Shown here: positions 29,913 through 39,971 of the stretch, in pieces | Layout of the letters: each line of letters begins with the position of its first letter | Numbering within the stretch: position 1 is the first letter of the stretch | NCBI GenBank assembly: GCA_902558395.1 | Contig: CACEDS010000003.1 | Coordinates: 1 to 64,000 of the forward strand | Direction of reading: 5' to 3' | DNA length: 64,000 nucleotides | From: an uncultured SAR86 cluster bacterium | GTDB taxonomy: Bacteria; Pseudomonadota; Gammaproteobacteria; Magnimaribacterales; D2472 | The notes under the pieces: generated by a model | Databases searched by the model: none | Told to the model about the DNA's origin: nothing | The model's input: the letters and a program-made list of their open reading frames with translations, nothing else | Translations under genes and position numbers: made by a program

Positions 29913-30713
29913 ATGAATAGTGCAATTCAATTAGTTTCAATAGAAAAACATAATAGTATTTTAAAATTGATCATGAATGATCATAAAAGTAAAAATGCAC
30001 TCTCAAATAAGATGATTTTTGCTTTAAAGAATGCTGTTTTATCAGCTTGTGATGATAAATCAATAAAAGTAATAGTTATTGCTGCAAATGGTAATGTTTT
30101 TAGCGCCGGTCATGATCTAAAAGAAATAACTGAAGCAAGAAAAAGTATAGACAATGGAGATAGTTTTTTTAAAGAGCTCTTTGATTCTTGTTCTGCTTTA
30201 ATGCAAACAATAGTTAATTCTTCTAAACCAGTTATAGCTGAAGTAAATGGAGTCGCTACAGCAGCAGGCTGTCAATTGGTTGCTAGCTGTGATTTAGCAA
30301 TAGCTTCAAACGATTCTAAGTTTGCAACTCCTGGAGTAAATATAGGACTTTTTTGCTCTACACCAATGGTGGCTCTTTCAAGAAATGTTCATAAAAAGAA
30401 TGCAATGGAGATGCTCTTAACTGGAGATATGATTAGTTCAGTAAAAGCTAAAGAAATTGGTTTAATTAATGATTTTGTAGAGGCTGAAAAGCTAACTAAA
30501 ACTGTTATGGAGTTAGCAGATAAAATAGCAAGTAAGCCATCCTCAACAGTTGCTACTGGTAAGAAAGCTTTTTATGAACAAGCTGAAATGAGTCTTTCAA
30601 AAGCTTATGAATATACCTCAGAGGTTATGAGGAATAACTTATTAAGAGATGATGCCAAAGAAGGTATAAGTGCTTTTATTGATAAAAGGTCTCCAGACTG
30701 GCAAGACGATTAA
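29913..30713 (+). CDS. Enoyl-CoA hydratase/isomerase family protein
   Basis: VIVIAANGNVFSAGHDLKEI, KPVIAEVNGVATAAGCQLVASCDLAIASNDSKFATPGVNIGLFCSTP, AKEGISAFIDKRSPDW. Confidence 0.93.
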   Translation: MNSAIQLVSIEKHNSILKLIMNDHKSKNALSNKMIFALKNAVLSACDDKSIKVIVIAANGNVFSAGHDLKEITEARKSIDNGDSFFKELFDSCSALMQTIVNSSKPVIAEVNGVATAAGCQLVASCDLAIASNDSKFATPGVNIGLFCSTPMVALSRNVHKKNAMEMLLTGDMISSVKAKEIGLINDFVEAEKLTKTVMELADKIASKPSSTVATGKKAFYEQAEMSLSKAYEYTSEVMRNNLLRDDAKEGISAFIDKRSPDWQDD

Positions 30714-31465
30714 TGATAAAAAAAGCATTAATAACTGGATTTTCTTCTGGAATTGGTTTTGCTTATGCAAAGCATCTAGCAAATAATGATTGGCACCTAG
30801 ATTTAGTTTCACAAAACAATGACAGAGCATTGTCTGCGCTAGATGACTTAGATTATGATCATTGCTCTATTCATTCTTGCAATCTTAGTTCGCCAGAAGA
30901 ACTTCACAATTTAATAGAAGAAATTTCAACACCTGATTTATTAATTGCTAATGCAGGAATAGGTATTAATGGGAGTGTCGGTAAAAATGCACCTAGAGAT
31001 ATTCAAGATGCAACTTATTTAATGTTTGGAGGTGTTATTAACCTTATTGAATATTTTTTACCTAAAATGAAAGAAAAAGATTCCGGAAGAGTTGTAATAA
31101 TCTCTAGTATTGGAGCTCTAATACCTATGCCAAAATCATCAATTTATGCCGCTGTAAAATCTGGAATATATTCCTATGGAAGATCATTGAATGAGGAATT
31201 GGAGAATACAAATGTTTCTGTGACAGTAAGTTTACCAGGCTATGTTCGAACCAACATTCATAAAAGATCTGGTCTTGAGCACCTAACAAAAAAAATACCT
31301 AATTGGATGTGGATTTCAGCTGACAAAGTAGTAGCTGATACTGAAAAGGCTTCCAAGAAAGGAAAATCGCACATTATTCCTGGGTTTTTGTATAGAATCA
31401 CTAGTATCTTCTTTAATCTCAAAATTACAAAAATTATTTGGAAGACATTAAATGCAAGAAAGTAA
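30713..31465 (+). CDS. Short-chain dehydrogenase/reductase
   Basis: ALITGFSSGIGFAYAKHLA, LLIANAGIGING, VVIISSIGAL...SSIYAAVKSGIYSYGRSL. Confidence 0.92.
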   Translation: MIKKALITGFSSGIGFAYAKHLANNDWHLDLVSQNNDRALSALDDLDYDHCSIHSCNLSSPEELHNLIEEISTPDLLIANAGIGINGSVGKNAPRDIQDATYLMFGGVINLIEYFLPKMKEKDSGRVVIISSIGALIPMPKSSIYAAVKSGIYSYGRSLNEELENTNVSVTVSLPGYVRTNIHKRSGLEHLTKKIPNWMWISADKVVADTEKASKKGKSHIIPGFLYRITSIFFNLKITKIIWKTLNARK

Positions 31466-32480
31466 TTCTTTACAAAGTTTTGGTCGCTTAATGACCAGTC
31501 TTGAAGGAACATCACTAACCATTGAAGATAAAAAACTATTATCCAATAAACATGTAGGTGGAATCGTTCTTTTTTCTAAAAATTTTGAATCACAAATACA
31601 AATACAATCATTATGTTCAGAAATCAAAGCTGTAAAAGAGAATATTATTATTGCAGTAGATCAAGAGGGGGGAAGGGTCCAAAGGTTTAAAAATGAATTT
31701 ACTGTATTACCCTCCATGCAAGATCTTGGTGATTATGCTATTAAGAAAAATAATATGGGAATATGTCACGAAATAGGGTGGCTAATGGCAAGCGAGTTAG
31801 TTGCTTCGGATATAGACATAAGCTTTGCTCCAGTATTAGATGTGGATAGAGAAACTAGCAGCATTATTGGAAATAGGGCATTTTCAAATGACCCTAAGCT
31901 ACTTATACGATTAGCAAGAAATTTTATCAATGGAATGAATGAGGCAGGCATGCAGGCTACTGGCAAGCATTTTCCTGGGCACGGAGGTATATTTGAAGAT
32001 AGCCATATCTCTGAGCCTGTTGATACTAGATCTTATGAAAAATTATTAGAGATTGACTTAAAACCTTTTATAGAGCTAAAAAATAATTTAGGTGCATTGA
32101 TGACAGCTCATATAACTTTTCCAAAGATAGATGGCATTTGTGTGAGCTACTCAGATATATGGATTAAAAAAATACTAAAAGAGAAACTAGCATTTGAAGG
32201 AATAGTCTTTAGCGATGATTTATCCATGAAAGGTGCAGGTGCTTTCTCAATGGGTGAAAAAGCTATGAAATCAATTGAGGCTGGCTGCGACATGATTTTA
32301 GTTTGTAACGATTATGATGGAACAATGGATGTTATTGATGCTTTTGAAAAAAACGATGTACAGATGTCAGTCAAAATTAAAGATTTAAAGAATTCTGCAG
32401 ATATCAATTGGAATGATTTAGAAAATCAAGATAGAGTTAAAGATGTTAAAAATTTAATTAAAGAAATGGGGAGAACATAA
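31452..32480 (+). CDS. nagZ: Beta-N-acetylhexosaminidase (GH3)
   Basis: VGGIVLFSKNFES, IIAVDQEGGRVQRFKNEFTVLPSMQDLG, ATGKHFPGHGGIFEDSHI, FEGIVFSDDLSMKGAG. Confidence 0.93.
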   Translation: MQESNSLQSFGRLMTSLEGTSLTIEDKKLLSNKHVGGIVLFSKNFESQIQIQSLCSEIKAVKENIIIAVDQEGGRVQRFKNEFTVLPSMQDLGDYAIKKNNMGICHEIGWLMASELVASDIDISFAPVLDVDRETSSIIGNRAFSNDPKLLIRLARNFINGMNEAGMQATGKHFPGHGGIFEDSHISEPVDTRSYEKLLEIDLKPFIELKNNLGALMTAHITFPKIDGICVSYSDIWIKKILKEKLAFEGIVFSDDLSMKGAGAFSMGEKAMKSIEAGCDMILVCNDYDGTMDVIDAFEKNDVQMSVKIKDLKNSADINWNDLENQDRVKDVKNLIKEMGRT

Positions 32481-33001
32481 TGAGAAGAATAATTACAGGC
32501 CATAATAGTGAAGGAAAATCGATTATTACTCTAGATGGCCCTCCAGCACGAACAATAGGTGAGGATGTTGGCGGTTTATTTGAGATATGGAATACAGATG
32601 GAAATTTAATTGATACAACTGATTCTATTGATAGAGCAGATACTGATATTGTTTTATCTCCACCTGAAAATGGATCAAAATTTAGGTATTTTCAAATAAA
32701 TCCAACTCCAGAAGGTGTGCCAATGGAGATGATGCAAGAAATTGCAGCTGATGCATTTGAAAAAATAAGCGCTGCTCATCATAGGGTTGACACATCAAAG
32801 CATCCAGCGATGCATAAGACGGATACCATTGATTACATTATTTTATTAAAAGGGGATGTCACACTAATTTTAGACGAAGAAGAAGTGACTTTAGAACCTC
32901 ACGATGTGGTAGTTCAAAGGGGAACTAATCATGCATGGGTTAATAATGGAGACGAGCCAGCTTTATTGATAGCTGTCTTAATTGATAGCGATCTAAAATA
33001 A
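32480..33001 (+). CDS. Cupin-domain protein
   Basis: DYIILLKGDVTLILDEEEVTLEPHDVVVQRGTNHAWVNNGDEPALLIAVLID. Confidence 0.88.
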   Translation: MRRIITGHNSEGKSIITLDGPPARTIGEDVGGLFEIWNTDGNLIDTTDSIDRADTDIVLSPPENGSKFRYFQINPTPEGVPMEMMQEIAADAFEKISAAHHRVDTSKHPAMHKTDTIDYIILLKGDVTLILDEEEVTLEPHDVVVQRGTNHAWVNNGDEPALLIAVLIDSDLK

Positions 33002-34810
33002 TTAGAAGCTGATTATACCGTTATTGATTTGCTCATAGTTTTCACTAGTAAGCTTTGTGTAGCATTTGCTTTTTGGTTCTCTTACAAATATCAAATCGTT
33101 ATTAACCTTGTCTAAGTGATAAGCCTCTTCTCTAAGATCACCTTTCTTTAATTTAAATGTCCCTGTTGTTTCCATCTCTTCAATAATTCTTACAAAAACA
33201 GGTCTAGCATAAGAGGGCAGTTTTTCATCAACAAAGGATGAAAAAGCACTCCAATCAAAAGTATTAGGATTACAGTTAAAAGCTACCATTCCAGCTCTAC
33301 CTTCGCTATGAGGCACTTTAACCCCATAAACATTTGCCATATTAACTTGCTCAAAAGAGTTAAGTATTTCACCCACTTCATTAGTTGATACATTTTCAGA
33401 TTTCCATCTGAAAGTATCTCCAACTCTGTCAACAAATTGATAATGTTGTCTACCCAGGGCAAAACCAACATCCATTTTTTTTAATAGATCTCCAGTATCA
33501 AACCAACGATCGCCATCTTCCTCAACATCTCTCTTAACTTTCTTTTCGCTAGCTTGAGCATCTGTATAGCCATTGTAGATGGCATTTGGACCAATTTTTA
33601 TTAATGCCAAACCAGGAGAATCATCTTTGACTTCAATATATTTTCCATTTTCATCTACCTTTAATTTATCCTCTGCAACGTCATATTCAAATAACTTAAT
33701 ATCAACATTTGTCATGCCAATTGTTTGGTCTTTATTCAAAAGATTCATGAACATGCCATTAGCTTCACTTGCACCGTATATTTCACAAATCCTTTCAACA
33801 TTAAATCTGTTTCTAAAAGTATCCCAAAGATCTGGTCTCAGACCATTTCCAACCATTTTTGATATTGGGTTATTAACTTCTTCTGCACAAGGTTCTTGAA
33901 AGCTTAAATATCTGCAGAGTTCACCAACATATACAAATGCAGTTGTATTGAATTTTTGAGCTTCTGACCAAAAAGATGATGCAGAAAATTTACGTTTGAT
34001 AAAAGTTGAAGCCCCAACTTTAATAGTGGCACAAAGACCAAGTATCAGACCGGTTGAATGATACAAGGGAAGACAGTTGTACATACAATCCTCACTTGTC
34101 AGCCTATATCCAGCCATAGTGATATTTGTAGACCCAGCAACTACTTTGACGTTAGTAAATAATGCAGCTTTAGGAACTCCGGTTGTGCCTGATGTAAATA
34201 TGTAAAAAGCAGTATTTCCCGCAACTACTTGATTTGTTTGTTCAAGATTACCAGATTTAGATTGGTCAAGATTCTCAGTAATATTTGAAGCCCATTCAGG
34301 ACAGTTATTTGGAACAGTATCTTCAACCCAAAGTAAATCAGATGATTTAGTAATATTAATTTCAGATAAAACACCTTCTAAAGATTCAGATAATTCATCT
34401 CCAAAAATACATTTCTTGGAATCAGATGTGTTTATGCAATGGATAAGAGGCTTTCCGGTAAGACTGGTATTAATTAAGACACCAATAGCTCCTAGTTTGT
34501 TTATTGCTAAAAGTGAAATAATAAAGTTAGGCCTATTCTCCATGAATAGAACAACTCTATCTCCATGCTCTATACCTTCATTTGCTAACTTATTTGCAAG
34601 AACGTTTGCAGCCTCATTTGTTTTTGAGTAGGTCCATACTTCATCTTCAAAATAAAGAAAATCTTTTTCACCGTATTCATCAACTGTTTCTTGAAAAGAA
34701 TGGGCAAGTGATGCATTTGAGTCTAACTCAGGCCATTTATATCTGACCATTGGTATGATATATCTAAGTTCAGATATAACTCTAAAAAACTCTTTAATGG
34801 AAGCTAGCAT
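33002..34810 (-). CDS. Very-long/long-chain acyl-CoA synthetase (AMP-binding, FATP/FadD6-like)
   Basis: AFYIFTSGTTGVPKAALFTN (AMP-binding P-loop), YNCLPLYHSTGLIL, EIYGASEANGMF, DRWFDTGDLLKKM, FVDRVGDTFRWKSENVSTNEV. Confidence 0.93.
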   Translation of the reverse strand: MLASIKEFFRVISELRYIIPMVRYKWPELDSNASLAHSFQETVDEYGEKDFLYFEDEVWTYSKTNEAANVLANKLANEGIEHGDRVVLFMENRPNFIISLLAINKLGAIGVLINTSLTGKPLIHCINTSDSKKCIFGDELSESLEGVLSEINITKSSDLLWVEDTVPNNCPEWASNITENLDQSKSGNLEQTNQVVAGNTAFYIFTSGTTGVPKAALFTNVKVVAGSTNITMAGYRLTSEDCMYNCLPLYHSTGLILGLCATIKVGASTFIKRKFSASSFWSEAQKFNTTAFVYVGELCRYLSFQEPCAEEVNNPISKMVGNGLRPDLWDTFRNRFNVERICEIYGASEANGMFMNLLNKDQTIGMTNVDIKLFEYDVAEDKLKVDENGKYIEVKDDSPGLALIKIGPNAIYNGYTDAQASEKKVKRDVEEDGDRWFDTGDLLKKMDVGFALGRQHYQFVDRVGDTFRWKSENVSTNEVGEILNSFEQVNMANVYGVKVPHSEGRAGMVAFNCNPNTFDWSAFSSFVDEKLPSYARPVFVRIIEEMETTGTFKLKKGDLREEAYHLDKVNNDLIFVREPKSKCYTKLTSENYEQINNGIISF

Positions 34811-34838
34811 GTCTATATCCCCCTGATATAGTTATAAA

Positions 34839-35906
34839 TTAATCTACAGATGTAATTATTATTTCATCCGAGTCTGTTGGTAATATTACCATAGTGCCAT
34901 CATGAGAGGCAGTCCAGTTACTCATGATTTCATCTACACCTCTATACATAATGTTTTCCATTAATTGGTTTCTTGGAGCTGGAAGATGATGATAAAAAAC
35001 TAAGTGACCCACATTTGCTTCTTGAGCAGCCTGAACAATCTCCGGAATAGGAGTGTGATAATCCTGAATATCTATAGTTACTTTTGCAGCCATTGTATTA
35101 CCAATTCTTTCTGCATTTTTATTTATTAGATTTACAAGATCAAGCGACATAGATTCATGGAATAAAACATCTACATTTTTAGAATTATTGACAAGATTTT
35201 TATCATAGATTGTATCGCCACTTATACTAATTGATCTTCCTTTGTAATCAATTCTAAAACCTAATGCAGGATCAACAGGATCATGCGAAACACTATATGC
35301 TGATATCTTCAAGTCTCCGTCATCAATTAATATAGGACTATCTAAATTAACAGTATGAGTATCAAAACCTGCTACATCTAATGGAGCAATAGTATCTCCG
35401 TGATGCTCATTTCTGAAAAAATAATCTTTTGTATAAGCAAGCTCTATACCATCTGTAAGCATTTGAACCCCCTCAGGCCCATATACTTTTTGCTTGGAAT
35501 TTCTTCCACCATTGATCCAGGTTGCTTGATGAAAATCAGCGATATCAAATATATGATCAGAATGCAGGTGGGTATAAAATATTCCCTTAACCCTATCCCA
35601 TGGTGTGTTCCAATCATTAAGATTCTGAGCACTACCTCCACCGGTATCAAATATAAAAATATTATCTCCGGCTTGAATTAAAATACATGTTTCAGCTCTG
35701 TCTGGTGCTGGAATAGGCGCTCTTGAACCACAAACTACTGCAGTCAATGCATCCTCTTCAGGTAGATAAGACGAGGGTGCAGCTATATTTTCTATTGCTG
35801 ATTCTAGCAGCCTATCCTGAAAGGCAGGTTGTCTTAATAGGATGAATATTGTTATGGCTAATATAATAAAAATTATAAATAGAGATTTTAAAAATTTTTT
35901 CATCAA
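34839..35906 (-). CDS. Membrane-anchored/secreted metallo-beta-lactamase-fold hydrolase
   Basis: N-terminal TM segment; IFYTHLHSDHIFDIADF (HxHxDH), ISISGDTIYDKNL, VGHLVFYHHLPAP. Confidence 0.9.
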   Translation of the reverse strand: MMKKFLKSLFIIFIILAITIFILLRQPAFQDRLLESAIENIAAPSSYLPEEDALTAVVCGSRAPIPAPDRAETCILIQAGDNIFIFDTGGGSAQNLNDWNTPWDRVKGIFYTHLHSDHIFDIADFHQATWINGGRNSKQKVYGPEGVQMLTDGIELAYTKDYFFRNEHHGDTIAPLDVAGFDTHTVNLDSPILIDDGDLKISAYSVSHDPVDPALGFRIDYKGRSISISGDTIYDKNLVNNSKNVDVLFHESMSLDLVNLINKNAERIGNTMAAKVTIDIQDYHTPIPEIVQAAQEANVGHLVFYHHLPAPRNQLMENIMYRGVDEIMSNWTASHDGTMVILPTDSDEIIITSVD

Positions 35907-36038
35907 GTCCTCCAGTACCCTTGAATATTACACCTCACGAGATGCTGTGTATATTAAATTGCTCATAACTAGATTGTGCAAAAAAACTCAATGGACTAAT
36001 ATAGACGTCAACTTTTACTATCAATTTAGGGGATAAAT

Positions 36039-37208
36039 ATGAACGACTTTAAAGAATATGATTTTGTAGTATATGGAGCTACAGGCTTTACTGGTAAATT
36101 AGTTGTTGAATATCTAGTAGAAAAATATAGCAATAATTCTGAAATTAGTTGGGCTTTAGCGGGTCGAAATCTAGAAAAACTAGAAACAGTTGCTACTTCT
36201 AAAAATGTTCCTGAAGATACCGGACTACTAGTGGTTGATAGTAATGATATTGCAAGCATTGAGGAAATGGTTTCAAAAACAAAATGTGTTTTAACCACTG
36301 TTGGTCCATATCAGCTATATGGTAATGATATCGTTGCAGCGTGTGCAAAATCTGGAACAGATTATGTTGATTTATGTGGTGAACCTGGATGGATGCATGA
36401 AAAAATTAATGAGCTGACTGATTTAGCAAAAGAATCTGGATCAAGAATAGTTTTTTCATGTGGATTTGATAGCATTCCTTTTGATTTAGGTGTTCTATTT
36501 TTACAAAACGAATTTATAAATAGATATGGTAAACCCTCTTCAAATGTTAGAGGCAGAGTTAGAGGAATGAATGGTGAATTTTCTGGAGGTACTGCTGCAT
36601 CCCTTGGTGCAACTATGGCAGCCCTAAAAGAAAAGCCTGAACTTTTTGCAGTTTTAGCTAATCCATTTGCACTTTCAAATGGCTTTACTGGACCTGAGCA
36701 ACCAGCTGACAATAAGCCTATACTTGATGAAAAATTAGCTACATGGGTAGCTCCATTTTTTATGGCACCAATTAATACTAAAAATGTTCATAGGTCTAAT
36801 ATGCTGATGAATCATATGTATGGTGAGGATTTTTGTTACAACGAAATGTGGGTTATGGGTTCGGGTGATGAGGGTAAAGCTGCAGCAGATTTTATTTCTT
36901 CATCCAATCCTTTAAGCGACGCACCAAAACCTGGTGAGGGTCCATCAAGAGAATCTAGAGAGAACGGAAATTATGATGTTTTATTTTGTGGAGACATAAA
37001 TGAAGAAAGTGTTCATGTTTCTGTAGCCGGAGATATGGATCCTGGTTATGGCTCAACTTCTAAGATGATTTCTGAGAGTGCAATATGTTTAGTAAAAGAG
37101 TGTGAAGATCTTGCTGGAGGCATTTACACCCCAGCACCTTCAATGGGAACAAAACTTATAAAAAGATTACAAGACAATGCTGGACTAATATTTAAAGTTG
37201 AGAATTAA
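36039..37208 (+). CDS. Saccharopine dehydrogenase-like / trans-acting enoyl reductase-family protein
   Basis: YDFVVYGATGFTGKLVVEYL, WALAGRNLEKLE, DYVDLCGEPGWMHEKI, RIVFSCGFDSIPFDLGVLFLQ, GGTAASLGATM. Confidence 0.9.
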   Translation: MNDFKEYDFVVYGATGFTGKLVVEYLVEKYSNNSEISWALAGRNLEKLETVATSKNVPEDTGLLVVDSNDIASIEEMVSKTKCVLTTVGPYQLYGNDIVAACAKSGTDYVDLCGEPGWMHEKINELTDLAKESGSRIVFSCGFDSIPFDLGVLFLQNEFINRYGKPSSNVRGRVRGMNGEFSGGTAASLGATMAALKEKPELFAVLANPFALSNGFTGPEQPADNKPILDEKLATWVAPFFMAPINTKNVHRSNMLMNHMYGEDFCYNEMWVMGSGDEGKAAADFISSSNPLSDAPKPGEGPSRESRENGNYDVLFCGDINEESVHVSVAGDMDPGYGSTSKMISESAICLVKECEDLAGGIYTPAPSMGTKLIKRLQDNAGLIFKVEN

Positions 37209-37627
37209 TGATCAAAGAGAATATCAAAAAATGGAATGATCTTATAAAGGGGGATTATCCCGGAGGATTTGATGAGCTTTTGGATGATGAAGTTAGTTTT
37301 TATTCTCCTATAGTTTTTTCTCCACAAAAAGGTAAAGAGCTTACAACTTTATATCTTATGGCAGCTGGAAATACATTTGGTGGCGACCAGTCCAAGGATG
37401 GAACCCTTGAAGAATCTAGTTTCAAGTATACAAAAGAAGTTTTGGACGGCAATCAAGCAGTATTAGAGTTTGAAACTCAAATCGATGGCAAATATGTAAA
37501 CGGCGTTGATATTATTACTTTTAATGATGAAGGAAAAATTATTGAATTTAAAGTAATGATAAGACCTCTTCAGGCTGTAAATATCATTCATGAAAAAATG
37601 CAAGATATGCTAAAGCAATTAAAATAA
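37208..37627 (+). CDS. NTF2-like/SnoaL-fold protein
   Basis: 139 aa: GGFDELLDDEVSFYSPIVFSPQKGKELTTLYL...YVNGVDIITFNDEGKIIEFKVMIRPLQAV. Confidence 0.75.
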   Translation: MIKENIKKWNDLIKGDYPGGFDELLDDEVSFYSPIVFSPQKGKELTTLYLMAAGNTFGGDQSKDGTLEESSFKYTKEVLDGNQAVLEFETQIDGKYVNGVDIITFNDEGKIIEFKVMIRPLQAVNIIHEKMQDMLKQLK

Positions 37628-37978
37628 ATGAGCGCATTCCAGATTTTTCATAATTCAAGATGCAGCAAATCAAGACAAGCTCTTCAAATACTTCAAGATA
37701 ATAACTGTGATATTGAGATTATTAACTATCTTGAGACAGATCTAGACTTATCTCTAATTAAGGATGTTTTAAAAAAGTTATCTCTTAAACCAAGAGATAT
37801 TTTAAGAACAAGCGAGCAGGATTATAAAGACAACAATCTAGAAGAAGATAATTTATCTGATGATGACCTTATTGACTTCATGATCAAACACCCTAAATTA
37901 ATTGAAAGACCTATTATAATTAAGGGACACAGGGCTGTTTTAGGAAGGCCGCCTGAAAATGTCTTAGAACTACTCTAG
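37628..37978 (+). CDS. arsC: Arsenate reductase (glutaredoxin-type, ArsC/YfgD family)
   Basis: FQIFHNSRCSKSRQALQILQDNN...LKPRDILRTSEQDYKDNN...DFMIKHPKLIERPIIIKGHRAVLGRPPENVLELL. Confidence 0.93.
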   Translation: MSAFQIFHNSRCSKSRQALQILQDNNCDIEIINYLETDLDLSLIKDVLKKLSLKPRDILRTSEQDYKDNNLEEDNLSDDDLIDFMIKHPKLIERPIIIKGHRAVLGRPPENVLELL

Positions 37979-38362
37979 CTCACCGTCTTGCCTTAATTTT
38001 TCCCTTATTTTTGTTGCACTTATATTAGTTATTGAATCTTCAAAAACTTCTTCTTCAAAAACATAACCAACACCACGACCATAAGAAATATTTACTATGT
38101 TTGGAACAAGCATAATTTCATAGTCTACGCCTTTCTTAAACCCATCCCCAGATAAACCTTCTTCTATATTTTTACAAACGGTTTCCCAATCAAAAGGATT
38201 GTCATCTTGACCACTTCCACCTGATGATCCTTCAACATCTCTCACTTGAATAATGACTTGACCAGTTTTTGCAACACATCGTTTAAATAGCTCTTGATGG
38301 CCTTGGTGCCATGGTTGCCATCTGCCAAGCATTTGAACAGTTGGTTTTTTCCAATCAAACAT
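37970..38362 (-). CDS. Nucleotidyltransferase-fold (HxGH adenylyl/cytidylyltransferase-like) protein
   Basis: VQMLGRWQPWHQGHQELFKRCV (HxGH-type) and C-terminal ISATKIREKLRQDGE, matching the nucleotidyltransferase ISSTxIR-like motif. Confidence 0.8.
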   Translation of the reverse strand: MFDWKKPTVQMLGRWQPWHQGHQELFKRCVAKTGQVIIQVRDVEGSSGGSGQDDNPFDWETVCKNIEEGLSGDGFKKGVDYEIMLVPNIVNISYGRGVGYVFEEEVFEDSITNISATKIREKLRQDGELE

Positions 38363-38765
38363 TTTTTAATATCTCTTTAGCTATGTTGTGATGATTGGTG
38401 TCATTCATTTCAGTAATATGAAAATTAACCTCTTTTGGTTCTTCAAACATTTTATTAGTATCTTCAAATCTCCCTTCAGATATTGTATTCATCCATATTG
38501 TTATGTCGGGATCAAAGTTCATTCTGGTTTCAGCAGTAGGGCAAACAAAATCACATATAACGTATCTGTTATTGCTTTTTTCAAAGTCTGCAAAAGCTTT
38601 CATTCTCATGCTTTGTCTAATTCTTCCTTCAGAAGAGAAATCCCAATCATTTGCCATATTTCTTACAACATCAGCGTTATACCATGCAGCATCTATAAGG
38701 GACTGAAGGCGTTCAGCTAGATAAGTTTTACCACTTCCTGGAAGACCCATGATTAAGATTTTCAT
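38355..38765 (-). CDS. P-loop kinase related to adenylylsulfate (APS) kinase
   Basis: MKILIMGLPGSGKTYLAERLQ (Walker A), AAWYNADVVRNMANDWDFSSEGRIRQSMRMKAFADF, VICDFVCPTAETRMNF. Confidence 0.8.
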   Translation of the reverse strand: MKILIMGLPGSGKTYLAERLQSLIDAAWYNADVVRNMANDWDFSSEGRIRQSMRMKAFADFEKSNNRYVICDFVCPTAETRMNFDPDITIWMNTISEGRFEDTNKMFEEPKEVNFHITEMNDTNHHNIAKEILKNV

Positions 38766-38767
38766 AA

Positions 38768-39865
38768 TTATCTGATTTTTTTAATGCTAAAAATTTCGTT
38801 CTTAAAATACATTTTATCTTCTTTGCTAATAGCTGTCTTGATTTTTTTTTGTGCTGCAGGTGATTTTTCAATTTCTTGAATTTCTTTTTCAGGAATTTGG
38901 CCTATATACAATATGTTTGCCCATTTGGCATCTACGCCATGACCAAATAACTCAGAAACTGTTTGATCAGGACTCCTCTTAAAGTTAAAGGTATAAAATT
39001 TTGGTTTTGAGTAAGAGTATTTATTATTTTCACCCACTGGATTATTTTTTAGGTACTCAATAATATCTTTCGCATTATTAGGGAAGGGGTCTTTTTCTTT
39101 CCATGCAACTTTGATAATTTTTTCTACTGTATCACCTCCACATGAATGTGTTACAAGCAATCTTCCTGATTTATTCAATAATCTCATTAAAGGAGCAATT
39201 ACATTATTTACTTTAGTTTTTACCAATGATGCCGCTCTATATGCCTGTGAAGCGATAATTAAATCATAATTATTATTCTCATAATCATTATCTAGGAACG
39301 GTTCAAGATATCTCTTATGATCTTCTCTATAAATTCTTATTAGGCAAGGATGGGCATATGAAGTTCGTGATTTATTATCAATTTCAATACCCCAGTATTT
39401 TTTAATAAAGTTATTTAATTTATTAATTTGATTATGAAAATCATAAGAATTATCTTCTTTAAGAATTAGAGTATAGGTTTTAACTTTCTTATTCTTAATT
39501 TTATTATTGTTTTCAATATGACCAAGCTCAGAAAACTTTACATTAGTCATAGTCACCAATAAGTTTGGATGCTCTACAAACCTATCTGGCATTTTTTCAA
39601 GAGTATTTTTTAAATCTTCATAACTTATTTCTTTACCTGTAATTAACAATGAAGTGTATGGATGATGTTTATGAAATGTTTTAATAACATTAGATTTAAC
39701 AGTTCCATCCCCAGTTCCAGCATCAAGAATTCTTAAAAAAGTTCTATTTTTTGGCATGGATGCTATGAAAGGAGCAAGCTCCATAGATATAGCTCTTTTT
39801 TCACTTGTATTTTGTATAAATGACAAGTACTTCAACCTGTCATCAAAGAATCTTTTTTTTCCCAT
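38768..39865 (-). CDS. SAM-methyltransferase-like protein of unknown function
   Basis: RILDAGTGDGTVKSNVI (motif I-like), NYDLIIASQAYRAASLVKTKVNNVIAPLMRLLNKSGRLLVTHSCGGDTVEKI (post-motif region). Confidence 0.6.
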   Translation of the reverse strand: MGKKRFFDDRLKYLSFIQNTSEKRAISMELAPFIASMPKNRTFLRILDAGTGDGTVKSNVIKTFHKHHPYTSLLITGKEISYEDLKNTLEKMPDRFVEHPNLLVTMTNVKFSELGHIENNNKIKNKKVKTYTLILKEDNSYDFHNQINKLNNFIKKYWGIEIDNKSRTSYAHPCLIRIYREDHKRYLEPFLDNDYENNNYDLIIASQAYRAASLVKTKVNNVIAPLMRLLNKSGRLLVTHSCGGDTVEKIIKVAWKEKDPFPNNAKDIIEYLKNNPVGENNKYSYSKPKFYTFNFKRSPDQTVSELFGHGVDAKWANILYIGQIPEKEIQEIEKSPAAQKKIKTAISKEDKMYFKNEIFSIKKIR

Positions 39866-39971
39866 ATTTTGCCCCTAATTCTTATCATATATTATTTTTT
39901 AAATTGCTCAATAATCCATTTACGAACGGAATATTTTGAGATTAAAATAATCTTTTTTGGGGAGAAAACTA

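Noticed and set aside
36362-36712. 116-aa minus-strand ORF inside the saccharopine dehydrogenase-like gene
   Set aside because: Entirely antisense to a well-supported CDS; no motif.
38388-38720. Plus-strand ORFs (110 aa and 67 aa) opposite the APS-kinase-like gene
   Set aside because: Antisense to a P-loop protein with intact Walker A; no plausible translation signals.
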